A DNA stretch of 64,000 bases from Nocardioides lianchengensis (GCF_900101465.1 NZ_FMZM01000002.1:372001-436000), one strand, 5' to 3'; positions 50,513-58,760 are shown, counted from the stretch's first letter. Numbers and translations: made by a program. Notes: generated by a model not told the origin, from the sequence alone.

Positions 50513-52360
50513 GTGAAGTCGGTGTTCATCGCCAACCGCGGCGAGATCGCGGTCCGCATCGCCCGCACCTGTGCGCGTCTGGGCCTGGCCTCGACGGTCG
50601 CGACGGGCGACTACCTCGACGTCGAGGCGCAGGTCGCGCAGGCGCTGGCCGCCGGGGCCGACGCCGTGCACCCCGGCTACGGCTTCCTGTCCGAGAACGC
50701 CGGCTTCGCCCGGGCCGTGATCGACGCCGGACTGGCCTGGGTCGGGCCGCCGCCGTCGGCGATGGAGGCGATGGCCCGCAAGGACGTCGCCCGCGAGGTC
50801 GCGGTCGCGGCGGGCGTGCCGGTCGTCCCCACCGACGCCGGGGCTTTCGGTGATCGAGTAGCCCGCGAGGAACGAGCGGGCCTATCGAGATTCCCCGTCC
50901 TGGTCAAGGCCGCCGCCGGTGGCGGCGGCAAGGGCATGCGCGTGGTCCGCTCGGCCGCCGAGCTGGACGAGGCCGTCGCGGCAGCCAAGCGGGAGGCGCT
51001 GGCCGCGTTCGGCGACGACACGATCCTCATCGAGACGTACGTCGAGCGCGGCCGCCACGTCGAGGTCCAGGTCATGGCCGACGCCCACGGCACCGTGCTG
51101 CACCTCTTCGAGCGCGACTGCTCCACCCAGCGGCGGCACCAGAAGGTCCTCGAGGAGGCGCCGGCCCCGACCATCTCCGCGGAGGTCCGCGAGCTGGTGC
51201 TGTCGTCCGCGGTGGCCCTGGCCCGCGAGGTCGGGTACGTCGGCGCCGGCACCGTCGAGTTCCTGGTCGACGAGGTGACGGGGGCGGCGTACTTCCTCGA
51301 GATGAACACGCGGCTGCAGGTCGAGCACCCGGTCACCGAGGCGATCACCGGCCTCGACCTGGTCGAGCTGCAGCTGCGCGTGGCCGCAGGTGAGTCACTC
51401 GGACTCACCCAGGACGACGTGCGCTGCGACGGACACGCGATCGAGGCCCGGATCTACGCCGAGGACGCCTTCGGCGGGTTCCTGCCCCAGGCCGGCACCA
51501 CGTCGATCGTGCGCTGGCCGGAGGGCGTCCGGGTCGACCACGACCTGGCGTCCGAGCAGGTCGTCAGCACGTCGTACGACCCGATGCTCGGCAAGGTCGT
51601 CGTCCACGGTCCCGACCGCGAGGCGGCCCGGGCCGCCCTGGTCGACGCGCTCGACCGGACCGCGATCCTCGGGCTGACCACCAACACCGGCTTCCTGCGC
51701 GCGCTGGCCGCCTCCGACGCGTTCCGCGACGCGACCATCGACACGGCCTGGCTCGACCGGCACACCGTCCCCGAGCCGGACGCCGACCTGCCGCGGACCT
51801 TCGTCGCCTGGGTCAGCGCGATGCTGACGGCGTACGGCGACGCCGGGCACCCGTTCCAGCCCGACGGGTTCCGGCTCGGCGGACCGCCCGCGGCGACCGT
51901 CGTACCGCTGGACCGGGAGGTGCTGGTCGACCGAGCCGCCGGCACCGTCGACGGAGTCCCGGTCCGCCAGGTCTCCGCCGCCGACCACGTGCTGACCCTG
52001 TCGGTGGCCGGCGACGAGGTGTCGATGGTGGTCAACGTGCAGGCCGACGGGACCGCGGAGGCGTCGTACCTCGGCCAGCGCTTCGCCTTCGAGCGCCCCG
52101 ACCCGCTCGCCGACCACGGCCCCGCCGCCGGCGACGGCTCCGTCACCGCCCCGATGCCCGGCACCGTCCTGGCAGTGGGCGTCGCGGTCGGGGACGTCGT
52201 CGCCGCGGGCGACCCGCTCGGCATCCTGGAGGCCATGAAGATGGAGCTCACCCTCCGCGCGCCCTTCGCCGGCACGGTCGCGCACGTCGACGCCGCCGTC
52301 GGCCGGCAGGTCGCCCTCGGCGCCCGGTTGTTCCACGTGGAACCGGGGGCCGCCTCGTGA
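50513..52360 (+). CDS. Acyl-CoA carboxylase alpha subunit (biotin carboxylase + BCCP), with repeat-derived insert
   Basis: A 615-residue protein that carboxylates its own biotin using ATP and bicarbonate and serves the beta subunit. N-terminal preATP-grasp FIANRGEIAVRIARTCARLG, ATP-grasp with AAAGGGGKGMRVV and FLEMNTRLQVEHPVTE, biotin-carboxylase C-domain, and a C-terminal carrier domain with the biotinylated Lys576 in EAMKME. GTG 50513 gives the canonical KSVFIANRGEIA start. Residues about 113-127 (GDRVAREERAGLSRF) are the in-frame translation of a dispersed palindromic repeat lying just before FPVLVKAAAGGGG, a surface linker in this family. The rest is intact. Confidence 0.95.
   Translation: MKSVFIANRGEIAVRIARTCARLGLASTVATGDYLDVEAQVAQALAAGADAVHPGYGFLSENAGFARAVIDAGLAWVGPPPSAMEAMARKDVAREVAVAAGVPVVPTDAGAFGDRVAREERAGLSRFPVLVKAAAGGGGKGMRVVRSAAELDEAVAAAKREALAAFGDDTILIETYVERGRHVEVQVMADAHGTVLHLFERDCSTQRRHQKVLEEAPAPTISAEVRELVLSSAVALAREVGYVGAGTVEFLVDEVTGAAYFLEMNTRLQVEHPVTEAITGLDLVELQLRVAAGESLGLTQDDVRCDGHAIEARIYAEDAFGGFLPQAGTTSIVRWPEGVRVDHDLASEQVVSTSYDPMLGKVVVHGPDREAARAALVDALDRTAILGLTTNTGFLRALAASDAFRDATIDTAWLDRHTVPEPDADLPRTFVAWVSAMLTAYGDAGHPFQPDGFRLGGPPAATVVPLDREVLVDRAAGTVDGVPVRQVSAADHVLTLSVAGDEVSMVVNVQADGTAEASYLGQRFAFERPDPLADHGPAAGDGSVTAPMPGTVLAVGVAVGDVVAAGDPLGILEAMKMELTLRAPFAGTVAHVDAAVGRQVALGARLFHVEPGAAS
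50851..50892. repeat. Dispersed palindromic repeat, copy 2, inside the biotin carboxylase gene
   Basis: TGATCGAGTAGCCCGCGAGG followed by AACGAGCGGGCCTATCGAGA; differs from copy 1 at only a few positions, mostly at the ends. It is read in frame without a stop as part of the coding sequence. Confidence 0.85.
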
Positions 52361-52381
52361 GACCGGGTCGCAGCCGCCGCA

Positions 52382-52455
52382 GCTGTAACGCGATGTTCGC
52401 CGCACTAGGTACGCGCTGCAGCACGTCTCCAGTGCGGCGAACATCGCGTTACAGC
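52382..52455. repeat. Perfect 25-bp inverted repeat between biotin carboxylase and HMG-CoA lyase genes
   Basis: Arms 52382-52406 and 52431-52455 match over 25 bases (GCTGTAACGCGATGTTCGCC and on), loop 24 bases. It begins 22 bases after the stop codon, and the next gene on the same strand starts 30 bases after it. It could terminate or attenuate the operon; no U-run follows. Confidence 0.7.
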
Positions 52456-52484
52456 CCGGCCCCGACGACCCCCGGAGCCCCCCG

Positions 52485-53411
52485 ATGACCCCCGGGCTGC
52501 CCATGGTCGTGCCGGAGCCGGGACTGCCGGAGCGGGTGACGATCTACGAGGTCGGGCCTCGGGACGGTCTGCAGAACGAGCAGGCGCTGGTGCCGGTGGC
52601 GGTCAAGGCCGAGCTGGTGCAGCGGCTGGTGGCGGCCGGGCTGCCGGTGGTGGAGGCGACCAGCTTCGTGCACCCGCGCTGGGTGCCCCAGCTCGCCGAC
52701 GCCGAGGAGCTGATGACGATCCTGGGGGAGGCCGGCCGGAGGCACCCGGTGCTGGTGCCCAACGAGCGCGGCCTGGACCGGGCCCTGGCCCTCGGCCTCC
52801 AGCACGTCGCGATCTTCGGCTCGGCGACCGAGACGTTCGCCCAGAAGAACCTCAACCGCACCCTCGAGACCCAGCTGGCCATGTTCGAGCCGACCGTACG
52901 GCGGGCCCGCGACGCCGGGATGGACGTGCGGGCCTACGTCAGCATGTGCTTCGGCGACCCGTGGGAGGGTCCGGTCGACCCGCGGCAGGTGGTCGACGTC
53001 GGCCGGCGGCTGCTGGACCTCGGCGCCAGCCAGCTCAGCCTGGGCGACACCATCGGGGTCGGGACGGCCGGTCAGGTCACGGCCCTGGTGCAGGCCTTCC
53101 GCGACGCCGGGGTGGACGAGGGGCGGCTGGCGATGCACTTCCACGACACCTACGGCCAGGCGCTTACCAACACCCACGCGGCGCTCCGGGCGGGGATCAC
53201 CACCTTCGACGCGAGCGCCGGCGGGCTGGGCGGCTGCCCGTACGCGAAGAGCGCCACCGGCAACCTGGCCACCGAGGACCTGGTGTGGATGCTCACCGGT
53301 CTCGGCATCGAGCACGGCGTCGACCTGGGGGCGCTGGTGGCGACCAGCACCTGGCTGGCCGGGGAGCTCGGTCGGCCGAGCCCGTCGGCGGTGGTGCGCG
53401 CCCTGGCGTAG
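52485..53411 (+). CDS. Hydroxymethylglutaryl-CoA lyase
   Basis: A 308-residue TIM-barrel lyase that splits HMG-CoA into acetoacetate and acetyl-CoA, the last leucine-degradation step. Motifs: VTIYEVGPRDGLQNEQ with the catalytic Arg-Asp pair, VVEATSFVHPRWVPQLADAEE, LSLGDTIGVGTAGQV, the metal-binding His in MHFHDTYGQALTNTHAAL, and the mobile-loop Cys in AGGLGGCPYAKSATGNLATED. Two ATG starts are possible (52485 and 52503), differing by six residues. The gene follows the carboxylase genes after the long hairpin at 52382-52455. Confidence 0.95.
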   Translation: MTPGLPMVVPEPGLPERVTIYEVGPRDGLQNEQALVPVAVKAELVQRLVAAGLPVVEATSFVHPRWVPQLADAEELMTILGEAGRRHPVLVPNERGLDRALALGLQHVAIFGSATETFAQKNLNRTLETQLAMFEPTVRRARDAGMDVRAYVSMCFGDPWEGPVDPRQVVDVGRRLLDLGASQLSLGDTIGVGTAGQVTALVQAFRDAGVDEGRLAMHFHDTYGQALTNTHAALRAGITTFDASAGGLGGCPYAKSATGNLATEDLVWMLTGLGIEHGVDLGALVATSTWLAGELGRPSPSAVVRALA

Positions 53412-53425
53412 GCCACAATCGGGCT

Positions 53426-54517
53426 ATGGCCGACGTCGTCTACCTCCACCTGGGCCTGCCCAAGACGGGCACGACCTACCTGCAGGACCGGCTGGCCCTC
53501 AACCGCGCCACCCTCGCCCGGCACGGCGTCCGCTACCCCGTCGGCCCGCACGACGACATGTTCCGGCCTGCGCTCGACCTGGTCGAGCGGCGTTGGGCCG
53601 GGGTCGGGAACGATGTCGGCGGCGAGTGGGACGCGCTCGTACGACGGGTCCGGCGGGCCAAGGGGACCGTCGTCGTCAGCCACGAGATCCTCGCCGGCGC
53701 CGACCGCGACCAGGTCGAGCGGGCGGTCACCTCGCTCGCCCCGGCCGAGCTCCACCTCGTCCTCACCGCCCGCGACATCGCCCGGCAGGTGCCGGCCGAG
53801 TGGCAGGAGCGGCTCAAGCACCAGGACGTGTCGTCGTACCGCCGGTTCGCGCGCCGGGTGCGCAAGAACCCGCGCTCGGACACCGCGAAGTCGTTCTGGC
53901 GGGTCCAGGACCTGACCCGGGTCCTGGAGCGGTGGAGCCGGCAGCTGACCCCCGACCGCGTCCACGTCGTCACCGTGCCGCCGCCCGGTGGGGCGCCGAG
54001 CGAGCTGTGGCACCGGTTCTGCCGGGCGATCGCCGTCGACCCCGCCTGGGCGCCGCTCGACAGCGTGCGCCGCAACCCGTCGATCGGGGCGGCCGAGAGC
54101 GTGATGCTGCGCCGGCTGAACACCCGGCTGCGCGCCGAGGGCCTGGGGTACGACGGCTACGCCGAGCTGGTCCGACAGCTGATCGTGCACGACACGCTCG
54201 CGGTGGCCGAGAACCCGCGGAAGGTGACCCTCCCGCCGGACGCCTACGACTGGGCCGACGAGGTCGCGGACCGCTGGCACGACTGGCTGGTCGGGTCGGG
54301 GGTCGACGTGGTCGGCGACCTCGTCGACCTGCGCCCGGTCCGCCCCGACCCGGACGCGCCCTGGCACGATCCCGACCGGCCGGGCCAGCGCGCGGTGGCC
54401 CACGCGACCATGGACGCCCTGGTGGCGGTCATCATGGAGGCCGACCGGCGCCCGGGACCCGACGATCAGCTGGTGGCCCGGGTCGGCAAGGTCGCCCGCA
54501 GGCTGCGTGACCGATGA
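53426..54517 (+). CDS. Sulfotransferase-like protein 1
   Basis: A 363-residue P-loop protein. The N-terminus VVYLHLGLPKTGTTYLQDRL carries PKTGT at residues 12-16, the 5'-phosphosulfate-binding loop of PAPS-dependent sulfotransferases. A second conserved stretch LHLVLTARDIARQVPAEWQERLKH holds the ARD/R region that contacts the 3'-phosphate. The C-terminal part ends in WLVGSGVDVVGDLVDLRP, repeated in the two following proteins. It is the first of three genes joined by ATGA overlaps, so they form one translational unit. Acceptor unknown; cell-envelope glycans or lipids are likely because polysaccharide-type sulfotransferases have this N-terminus. Confidence 0.85.
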   Translation: MADVVYLHLGLPKTGTTYLQDRLALNRATLARHGVRYPVGPHDDMFRPALDLVERRWAGVGNDVGGEWDALVRRVRRAKGTVVVSHEILAGADRDQVERAVTSLAPAELHLVLTARDIARQVPAEWQERLKHQDVSSYRRFARRVRKNPRSDTAKSFWRVQDLTRVLERWSRQLTPDRVHVVTVPPPGGAPSELWHRFCRAIAVDPAWAPLDSVRRNPSIGAAESVMLRRLNTRLRAEGLGYDGYAELVRQLIVHDTLAVAENPRKVTLPPDAYDWADEVADRWHDWLVGSGVDVVGDLVDLRPVRPDPDAPWHDPDRPGQRAVAHATMDALVAVIMEADRRPGPDDQLVARVGKVARRLRDR

Positions 54518-55623
54518 GCGGCGAGCGACGGGCCTGGGGCTGGCACGCCCACCTGCGTGCGGGCGGGACCACCCCCTGGGTCGAATGGGAGGGCGAGGCG
54601 GACCCCGTCGGCCGCTTCCTGCCCGGCGCCCAGCAGCTGGAGCTGCTGCGCCGCCTCCACCTCAGCGGTACGACGACCTCCGTGCTGACCGAGCGGGTGC
54701 TCGCGGCCGGGGCCCCGGGGCGCGGCCGCCCCGACCTGGAGCTGGTCGGCGCGGCCCGCGACCGACGGTTCGGGCCGCGACCGGTCGATCCCGCCGCGCT
54801 GCCCGACGACGAGCTGGTGCGGGTCGCCTCGGGGCTGCTCGCCGAGGACCTGTCCGGTGAGGACCTGCCCGACCCCGAGCCGGCCGCGCCCGCGCGCCGG
54901 TCGTGGCTGCGGCGCGGCCCCGGGCCGGTCCACTACCGGCTGGTCGGCGACCCCTGGCCGGCCACCCGGGCCCGCGAGCAGCTGGTCGCGCAGGGCCGTC
55001 CGCCCGGCGGGCGCGACGAGCGGGTGGTGGTCGTGGGCGGCGACCTGGCCGGCATGCTGGTCGACCTGTGGCTCGCCCGGTGCTTCTCGTCCGGCACCGC
55101 GTCCTGGCCCGAGTGGCTGGACGCGGCCACGGGTCGTCGTACGCCTCCTCGGCGGGCCGACCTGGCCCGGGTCGCCCGCTACTGGCGCGGCGAGGTCGGG
55201 GACGATCGGCTCCGCGTCGTGCTCGACCCGGCGGCGCTGCCCGGGCTGCTCGACGCCCCCGGGCTGACGCCTCCGCCGCCGGTCTCGGCCGCCGCCGGCG
55301 AGCTGGCCCGGCGGGTCGGGGAAGTGCTCGGGGTGCTGGTCGAGCGGCCGGTGCGCGTGCGGCTGCTCCGCGAGCACCTCCTGCCGCAGCTGACCGGGAG
55401 CGGCGGCCCGCCGCTGGTGGTCCCGGAGTCCCGGTACGCGTGGGTGCGGCAGCAGGCCGAGCGGCTGCACCGGACCCTGGGCGAGGAGGGCTACCCGGTC
55501 GTCGGGGACCTCGACGTCCTGCTGCGACCGCCCGGGAACGGCGTCGACGCGCCACGCGACGGCGACGTCCTCGACCTGGCCCTGCGGCTGCTGCACGAGA
55601 ACGCGACCGGAGGAGTCGGATGA
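54514..55623 (+). CDS. Degenerate sulfotransferase-like paralogue (no P-loop)
   Basis: A 369-residue protein between two sulfotransferase-like genes and overlapping both by ATGA. From about residue 165 it follows them: ERVVVVGGDLAGMLVDLWLA matches the LHLVLTARDIARQVPAEWQ block, DLARVARYW...DDRLRVV matches DLTRVLERW...PDRVHVV, and the end LVVPESRYAWVRQQAERLHR then EEGYPVVGDLDVLLRPPG matches the shared C-terminus. The N-terminal 130 residues are different (WGWHAHLRAGGTTPWVEWEGEAD) and lack PKTGT, so it should not bind PAPS in the usual way. It may be a non-catalytic partner or use another donor. No name is known to me. Confidence 0.75.
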   Translation: MSGERRAWGWHAHLRAGGTTPWVEWEGEADPVGRFLPGAQQLELLRRLHLSGTTTSVLTERVLAAGAPGRGRPDLELVGAARDRRFGPRPVDPAALPDDELVRVASGLLAEDLSGEDLPDPEPAAPARRSWLRRGPGPVHYRLVGDPWPATRAREQLVAQGRPPGGRDERVVVVGGDLAGMLVDLWLARCFSSGTASWPEWLDAATGRRTPPRRADLARVARYWRGEVGDDRLRVVLDPAALPGLLDAPGLTPPPPVSAAAGELARRVGEVLGVLVERPVRVRLLREHLLPQLTGSGGPPLVVPESRYAWVRQQAERLHRTLGEEGYPVVGDLDVLLRPPGNGVDAPRDGDVLDLALRLLHENATGGVG

Positions 55624-56837
55624 GCGCGCGCGTCCTGCTGCACGTCGGCACCCCCAAGACCGGCACGTCGTACCTCCAGGACGTGCTGTTCCTCAACCGT
55701 CCGCTCCTCGCCGAGCACGGCATCCTCTACCCCGCCGAGCGCTTCGACGAGCACTTCCTGGCCGCGCTCGACCTGATGCGGCTGGCCTGGGGCGGCCTGG
55801 AGTCCGAGGCCGTCGGCGCCTGGGACCGGCTCGCTGCGGCCGTGCGCGCGCACGACGGCACCGCGATCATCAGCCACGAGATCCTCGCGACCGCCTCCCG
55901 CGCCCAGGCGGCCCGCGCCCTCGAGTCGCTCGGCCACGGCGCCGGCACCGAGGTGCACCTGGTGCTCTCGGTGCGCGACCTGGCCCGGCAGATCCCGGCC
56001 GAGTGGCAGGAGAACGTCAAGCACCGCAGCCGGCTGAGCTACGCGAGCTTCCTGGACCAGATCCGCGACCCCGCGCGCGAAGGCCGGATCGCCACCTGGT
56101 TCTGGGGGGTCCAGGAGCTTCCCGACATCCTCGACCGCTGGGGCTTCGACCTGCCACCGGAGCAGGTGCACCTGGTCACCGTGCCGGCGCCGGGCGGACC
56201 GCGGCAGCTGCTCTGGGAGCGGTTCAGCCGGGCCTTCGGCCTCGACGACGTCCCGCTCGACCTCGACCACGCGGGCCGGGTGAACCCGTCGCTCGGTGCC
56301 GCGGAGACCGCGCTCGTGCGTCGCATCAACCGTCGGACGGACGGGGTCGTCGACTCGGCGCTCTACCGGCCGCTGGTCCGCGAGCTGCTCGCCCACCAGA
56401 CGCTGTCGCGCCGCACCGACACGCCGCGCCTGGCGCTGCCGCCCGCCGTGCACCCGTGGGTCGAGGAGGTCACCCAGGTGTGGATCGACGAGATCCGCGC
56501 TCAGGGGTACGACGTCGTCGGCGACCTCGACGACCTGCGCGCGCCGGCGCCGCCGGCCACGTTCGCCGACCCCGACCGGCCGGTGCCGCGGCAGGTCGCG
56601 AGCGCCTCGCTCGACGCGATCGAGGCGCTGCTGCTGGAGAACGCCCGGATCCGCAAGGCCGAGATGCGGCTGCAGCGCGAGGTCGAGGACCTGCGCGGCG
56701 AGCTCGACCGGGCCCACCTGGACCCGACGTACCGGTGGCAGGAGCGGGTCGTGGGTCGGCTGCAGTCCGGGGCGACCGGCCAGCGGCTGCTGGGGGTCTA
56801 CCGCCGGGCGCGGGGCAGGAGCTCGGAGGAGGCGTAG
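55620..56837 (+). CDS. Sulfotransferase-like protein 2
   Basis: A 405-residue P-loop protein similar to the gene at 53426. PKTGT at residues 12-16 (VLLHVGTPKTGTSYLQDVLF), VHLVLSVRDLARQIPAEWQENVKH in the middle and IRAQGYDVVGDLDDLRAP towards the end. It carries an additional C-terminal 70 residues with a coiled-coil look (LLLENARIRKAEMRLQREVEDLRGELDRAHLD), a possible dimer or membrane-partner contact. It begins on the ATGA overlap with the preceding gene. Its last 40 bases overlap the convergent EcsC-like gene. Confidence 0.85.
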   Translation: MSARVLLHVGTPKTGTSYLQDVLFLNRPLLAEHGILYPAERFDEHFLAALDLMRLAWGGLESEAVGAWDRLAAAVRAHDGTAIISHEILATASRAQAARALESLGHGAGTEVHLVLSVRDLARQIPAEWQENVKHRSRLSYASFLDQIRDPAREGRIATWFWGVQELPDILDRWGFDLPPEQVHLVTVPAPGGPRQLLWERFSRAFGLDDVPLDLDHAGRVNPSLGAAETALVRRINRRTDGVVDSALYRPLVRELLAHQTLSRRTDTPRLALPPAVHPWVEEVTQVWIDEIRAQGYDVVGDLDDLRAPAPPATFADPDRPVPRQVASASLDAIEALLLENARIRKAEMRLQREVEDLRGELDRAHLDPTYRWQERVVGRLQSGATGQRLLGVYRRARGRSSEEA

Positions 56838-57490
56838 CGGCCGATCTTCCAGGTCGCGTAGCCGTCGGCGCCCAGGCCGACCAGCCCGCCGACGACCGGC
56901 ACCCGCCGGCCGACGGTCACGGCCAGCCGCTTCCCGGCGACCCGGGCCACCATCTCGGTGCCCACCTCGGTGCTGATCCGTCGGTCGAGCTCGGGGTCGT
57001 GCTGCGGCGCGGTGGCCAGCGCCATCGGCGGTGCCGGCAGCTTGCGCTTCTTGACCAGCTTGTCGACGCTCTCGCGGCCGAGCAGGCAGGCCAGGATCGC
57101 GTTGCGGACCCGCGGGTCGTCGAGGTCGTGGCCGCGCAGGTGGGCGATCCCGGCGACCATCCGGCACTGGACGAGCGCCAGGCCGGTGACGTTCGTGGGG
57201 ATGGTGAGCGCGGCGGTCACGACGCCGCCGATGTTCGTGACGAAGCCCTGCGCGCCGGCGTACCGGACGTGGTTCTCGATCACCTCGTGGATCGCCTTGT
57301 CGACGTCACCCTTCTGCTCGCGCAGCTGGGCGTCGGCAGCCTTCGACGCCGCCGGCAGCGGGCCGACGCCGGCGATGGCGCGGTGCAGCGCCTCGCGGAC
57401 GAACGACGAGGTCAGCCCGGGCGCCATCGCGATCGCGCGCGGGGCCAGCTGGCGGGCGACGCCGCTGGTGACCTTGCCCTTGGTGCCCAT
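56798..57490 (-). CDS. EcsC-family protein
   Basis: A 230-residue protein. The central stretch VIENHVRYAGAQGFVTNIGGVVTAALTIPTNVTGLALVQCRMVAGIAHLRGHDL is the EcsC hallmark: amphipathic helices that associate with membranes. A Gly-rich segment near the end (VGRRVPVVGGLVGLGADGYATWKIG) is also typical. EcsC-like proteins have no settled function; in Bacillus the gene accompanies an ABC transporter. ATG 57490 fits; a longer frame upstream would run through the inverted repeat. Its 3' end overlaps the convergent sulfotransferase gene by 40 bases, an unusual tail-to-tail overlap. Confidence 0.82.
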   Translation of the reverse strand: MGTKGKVTSGVARQLAPRAIAMAPGLTSSFVREALHRAIAGVGPLPAASKAADAQLREQKGDVDKAIHEVIENHVRYAGAQGFVTNIGGVVTAALTIPTNVTGLALVQCRMVAGIAHLRGHDLDDPRVRNAILACLLGRESVDKLVKKRKLPAPPMALATAPQHDPELDRRISTEVGTEMVARVAGKRLAVTVGRRVPVVGGLVGLGADGYATWKIGRYASSELLPRARR

Positions 57491-57512
57491 GGCCAGATCG
57501 TACGGAGCACGT

Positions 57513-57599
57513 CCTAGTGCCGTGCGTCGGAAGTCGTCGATCGGTCGGCGTGCCCGGAGTGCGCGAAGCGCCCCAGGACTCTCGACGCACGGCACTAGG
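57513..57599. repeat. Perfect 17-bp inverted repeat between divergent genes
   Basis: Arms CCTAGTGCCGTGCGTCG (57513-57529) and its complement (57583-57599) are separated by 53 bases. The genes on either side point away from it, so it cannot be an ordinary terminator for them. It fills most of the 117-base promoter region. Confidence 0.75.
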
Positions 57600-57607
57600 G
57601 TCGAGGC

Positions 57608-58294
57608 GTGCCGATCGAGCCGCCTGCGACGCCCTGGGTCCTGCCCGACCCGGCGCTCGCCGACGACGGGGACCTCGACGACCTGGTCGCGATCGGGGCC
57701 GACCTGGAGCCAGGGACCCTGCTCGCGGCGTACCGCTCGGGGCTGTTCCCGATGCCCGGCGCCCGCCGCGGCGACCCGACGTACTGGTTCAGCCCCGTCG
57801 ACCGCGGCGTGCTGCCCCTCGACGGCCTGCGGGTGTCGCGCTCGCTGCGCCGCTCGGTGCGCGAGTACGACGTCCGGGTCGACACCGCCTTCGACGAGGT
57901 CGTCGCCGCCTGCGCGGACCCGCGGCGGCCGCAGGGCTGGATCGACCGCGACATCCGCCGCGCCTACGGCCGCCTGCACGACCTGGGCTGGGCGCACTCG
58001 GTCGAGACCTGGCAGGACGGGCGCCTGGTCGGCGGCCTGTACGGCGTCGCGATCGGCGGCCTGTTCGCGGGCGAGTCGATGTTCCACCGCGCGACCGACG
58101 CCTCCAAGGTGGCCCTGGTCGGGCTGGTCGAGCTGCTCCGTGACGAGCACGCCGACCGGCGGGTGCTCGACGTGCAGTGGCAGACCCCGCACCTGGCCTC
58201 GCTGGGGGTCGTCGAGGTGCCGCGGGCGTCGTACCTGGAGCTGTTGCGGGCGTCACTCACCGTTCCGCTGCCGGGGGTGTTCGCCGGGCACTAG
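57608..58294 (+). CDS. aat: Leucyl/phenylalanyl-tRNA-protein transferase
   Basis: A 228-residue enzyme of the N-end rule: it adds Leu or Phe from tRNA to proteins with N-terminal Arg or Lys, marking them for ClpS/ClpAP. Typical stretches are LVAIGADLEPGTLLAAYRSGLFPMP, YWFSPVDRGVLPLDGLRVSRSLRR, GWIDRDIRRAYGRLHDLGWAHSVETWQDG and IGGLFAGESMFHRATDASKVAL, all family hallmarks. GTG start eight bases after the inverted repeat. Length is normal. Confidence 0.95.
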   Translation: MPIEPPATPWVLPDPALADDGDLDDLVAIGADLEPGTLLAAYRSGLFPMPGARRGDPTYWFSPVDRGVLPLDGLRVSRSLRRSVREYDVRVDTAFDEVVAACADPRRPQGWIDRDIRRAYGRLHDLGWAHSVETWQDGRLVGGLYGVAIGGLFAGESMFHRATDASKVALVGLVELLRDEHADRRVLDVQWQTPHLASLGVVEVPRASYLELLRASLTVPLPGVFAGH

Positions 58295-58303
58295 CCTCCC
58301 GCC

Positions 58304-58753
58304 GTGGACCGCCTCCTCGTCGCCGCCGTCGCGACCACCGTCGTCTCCGTGCTCGCGGCGGTCGCCGGGGTGCTGTGGCTGGTCTGCGGGCAGCCGGGGA
58401 CCGGCGACGGGGACCTGCCCGAGCTGGCGGTCGGGACGGAGGAGGAGTTCTGCGCAGCGTTCCTGAACCCGTTCCCGCTGATGGAGGACATGGCGACGGG
58501 TGCTGCCGACTTCGCCGACAACCAGGTCGAGTACGCCGACCGGATGGCGGCCGCGGGCCTGCCCCGGGACGTCGATGCGGAGGTTCGACGCGGGCTGACG
58601 GTCTACGCCGAGAAGAACCGGTCGATCCCGTCCGGGGCGCTGGACGACGACCTCTCGACGCTCGACGACCTGCCGGAGCTCAGCGAGTCCGAGGACGCGG
58701 CCTACCACGCGTTCGACGACTGGGCCCGCGCCACCTGCGGCGCGCCGTACTGA
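58304..58753 (+). CDS. Exported or anchored small protein
   Basis: A 149-residue protein with a hydrophobic N-terminus (LLVAAVATTVVSVLAAVAGVLWLVCG) that is a signal anchor or a lipobox-like end (LVCG), followed by an acidic helical domain with two Cys (EEFCAAFLNPF and ATCGAPY) that may form a disulfide. No family recognised. GTG start nine bases after aat, probably in the same transcript. Confidence 0.65.
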   Translation: MDRLLVAAVATTVVSVLAAVAGVLWLVCGQPGTGDGDLPELAVGTEEEFCAAFLNPFPLMEDMATGAADFADNQVEYADRMAAAGLPRDVDAEVRRGLTVYAEKNRSIPSGALDDDLSTLDDLPELSESEDAAYHAFDDWARATCGAPY

Positions 58754-58760
58754 GGACGGC

